Assembly: GCA_963575745.1 (NCBI GenBank) | Contig: CAUYUJ010020693.1 | Span: 62,501-126,500, forward strand | Length of the DNA stretch: 64,000 bases | Source of the DNA: Prorocentrum cordatum | Taxonomy: Eukaryota; Sar; Dinophyceae; Prorocentrales; Prorocentraceae | Reading direction: 5' to 3' | In this document: in pieces, positions 63,109 through 64,000 of the stretch | Position numbering within the stretch: the first letter of the stretch is position 1 | Layout of the letters: each line of letters opens with the position of its first letter | The notes under the pieces: model-generated | The model's input: the letters and a program-made list of their open reading frames with translations, nothing else | What the model was told of the DNA's origin: nothing | Databases searched by the model: none | Made by a program: the position numbers and the translations under genes

Positions 63109-64000
63109 ATGGCACGGCGAGCTCCCCGGGCTTTGGGCGGCAGTCGGCAGTCGCAGACGCGCGCCCCACTGGCGCGGAGCCTGCTGCAGGGCAGGAAGCC
63201 CGTCACCGGGCTCACCTCGTTGGAGCAGCTGGCGACCAAGGAATCGACCGAGGAGCTCTACCGCTCGGCGTGCCGCAAGTTCACGGATCACTGCATCCTC
63301 CACCAGATTTCCTGGGCCACCCTCCGCGAGCTGGACTTGGCAGTGCTGTTCTTCCTCAACAGCCACTTCCACTCTGGCGTGGCGGCGGCCGAGGGGAGCC
63401 AGCTGCTTGCGGCCCTGGCGCACTTCCTGCCGGAGGTGCGGCGCGCTGGCAAGTCGGGGCTTTCGCAGAGCTGGCGCGCGGCGGTGGCTTGGAAGCGTCG
63501 GGTGCCCAGCTTCACACGCTGCCCGCTGCCGCGATCGGCGACCTTCGCGATCGCGGGCGTCCTGCATGCCCCCGGCCAGTCGCGGATGGCGCTGTGGATC
63601 ATGGTGTCCTTCGTGTGCTACCTCCGCCCGTGCGAGCGCTTCAAGCTGCAGGCGCAGCACTTGGTGGCTCCTTCCGCCAAGGCGGGGCCCGCCCACCAGG
63701 CGCGGGGGCCCCTGCTCCACGACGCGGCGGAGGCCCAGCCGGGCAAGACGGGTCTCTTCGAGGAGCCGGTGCTCGTGGACCTGGACGCGTGGCTCAACCC
63801 GCTGCTCGAGGCGCTCTCGAAGGCAACGCCGCCCGGGCAGCTACTGTGGGCTTTCAGCCCTGCGGATCTCCGCAAGGTGTTCGCCCAGGCCGTGTCGCTG
63901 CTGGGCTCGGGCAGCCTCGGGCCTCACCTCTACCCCCTCAGGCGCGGCGGGGCGTCGGACGACCTCCTGTCCAATCGGAGGACAGTGGAGCGGGTCCGTC
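63109..64000 (+). CDS. Tyrosine recombinase of the second DIRS-like element, C-terminus beyond the window
   Basis: Frame +1 is open from before 63,000 to the window edge; the first ATG after the RNase H overlap is 63,109. It contains SLEQLATKESTEELYRSACR (core-domain helix), FFLNSHFHSGVAAAEG, LPEVRRAGKSGLSQSWRAAV, the first catalytic box FVCYLRPCERFKL (Arg at 63,625-63,627), TGLFEEPVLVDLDAWL, and the second box LYPLRRGGASDD (Arg at 63,940-63,942). The catalytic Tyr should follow beyond 64,000. Unlike the first element it keeps the first catalytic Arg. The frame overlaps the end of RNase H in a different phase. Start uncertain. Confidence 0.75.
   Translation, partial: MARRAPRALGGSRQSQTRAPLARSLLQGRKPVTGLTSLEQLATKESTEELYRSACRKFTDHCILHQISWATLRELDLAVLFFLNSHFHSGVAAAEGSQLLAALAHFLPEVRRAGKSGLSQSWRAAVAWKRRVPSFTRCPLPRSATFAIAGVLHAPGQSRMALWIMVSFVCYLRPCERFKLQAQHLVAPSAKAGPAHQARGPLLHDAAEAQPGKTGLFEEPVLVDLDAWLNPLLEALSKATPPGQLLWAFSPADLRKVFAQAVSLLGSGSLGPHLYPLRRGGASDDLLSNRRTVERVR

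Larger units (their letters stand above)
58975..64000 (+). mobile_element. Second DIRS-like retrotransposon, cut by the window edge
   Basis: The plus-strand order is leading frame, gag-like, RT, RNase H, tyrosine recombinase, the order of DIRS-like elements. Reading frames are joined by stop/start overlaps (TGATG at 59,569; ATGCGTGA at 60,835-60,842), and homology is broken by at least four frame changes and two in-frame stops. It differs from the first element in sequence and in having a gag-like region and complete RT. Terminal repeats were not identified. Confidence 0.75.

Overview
The window looks like repeat-dominated intergenic DNA from a large, GC-rich protist nuclear genome. A dinoflagellate is the best guess. 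This is an inference from three things: the style of the tyrosine-recombinase retrotransposons (DIRS/Ngaro-like proteins with the residue patterns common in dinoflagellate repeat proteins), the very high density of (GGA)n/(TCC)n microsatellites, and the lack of any recognisable host protein, rRNA or tRNA gene in 64 kb. No prokaryotic operon, CRISPR array or viral gene was seen.

Layout. 1-3.66 kb: purine-rich (GGA)n/(GAT)n arrays with two AT-rich islands. 3,666-8,270: a tyrosine-recombinase retrotransposon bounded by split direct repeats (A1 - coding - B1 - A2 - B2), with degraded RT and RNase H and one long recombinase reading frame. 8.3-58.9 kb: a mosaic of polypurine or polypyrimidine tracts on alternating strands, other microsatellites, minisatellites and at least six dispersed repeat families. 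Among these families are a 176-bp Tc1/mariner-like MITE (three full copies), foldback elements built on a GATGCATCGGCG palindrome (four copies), and a short element whose best-preserved ends read GTACCGATACCGCTAC (four copies). Two satellites of about 90-100 bp and 80-90 bp each occur at two distant loci. There are also non-LTR-type remnants: an RT tail at 18.4-18.9 kb, an RNase H split in two by minisatellite at 33.2 and 34.7 kb, and a possible RNase H on the minus strand at 24.6-25.0 kb. An 850-bp tandem duplication lies at 48.7-50.4 kb. 59-64 kb: a second, larger DIRS-like element (gag-like, RT, RNase H, recombinase) that runs off the right edge.

The coding parts belong together only within each retroelement. 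RT and RNase H would make cDNA, and the tyrosine recombinase would insert a circular intermediate. Both elements appear inactive: reading frames are shifted, and key residues are replaced (RNase H Asp to Gly and recombinase Arg to His in the first, RT motif-C Asp to Gly in the second). Most long open frames elsewhere are translations of simple repeats and are not annotated as genes.

All comparisons are by eye. Family assignments rest on motifs and terminal structure, not on a database search.
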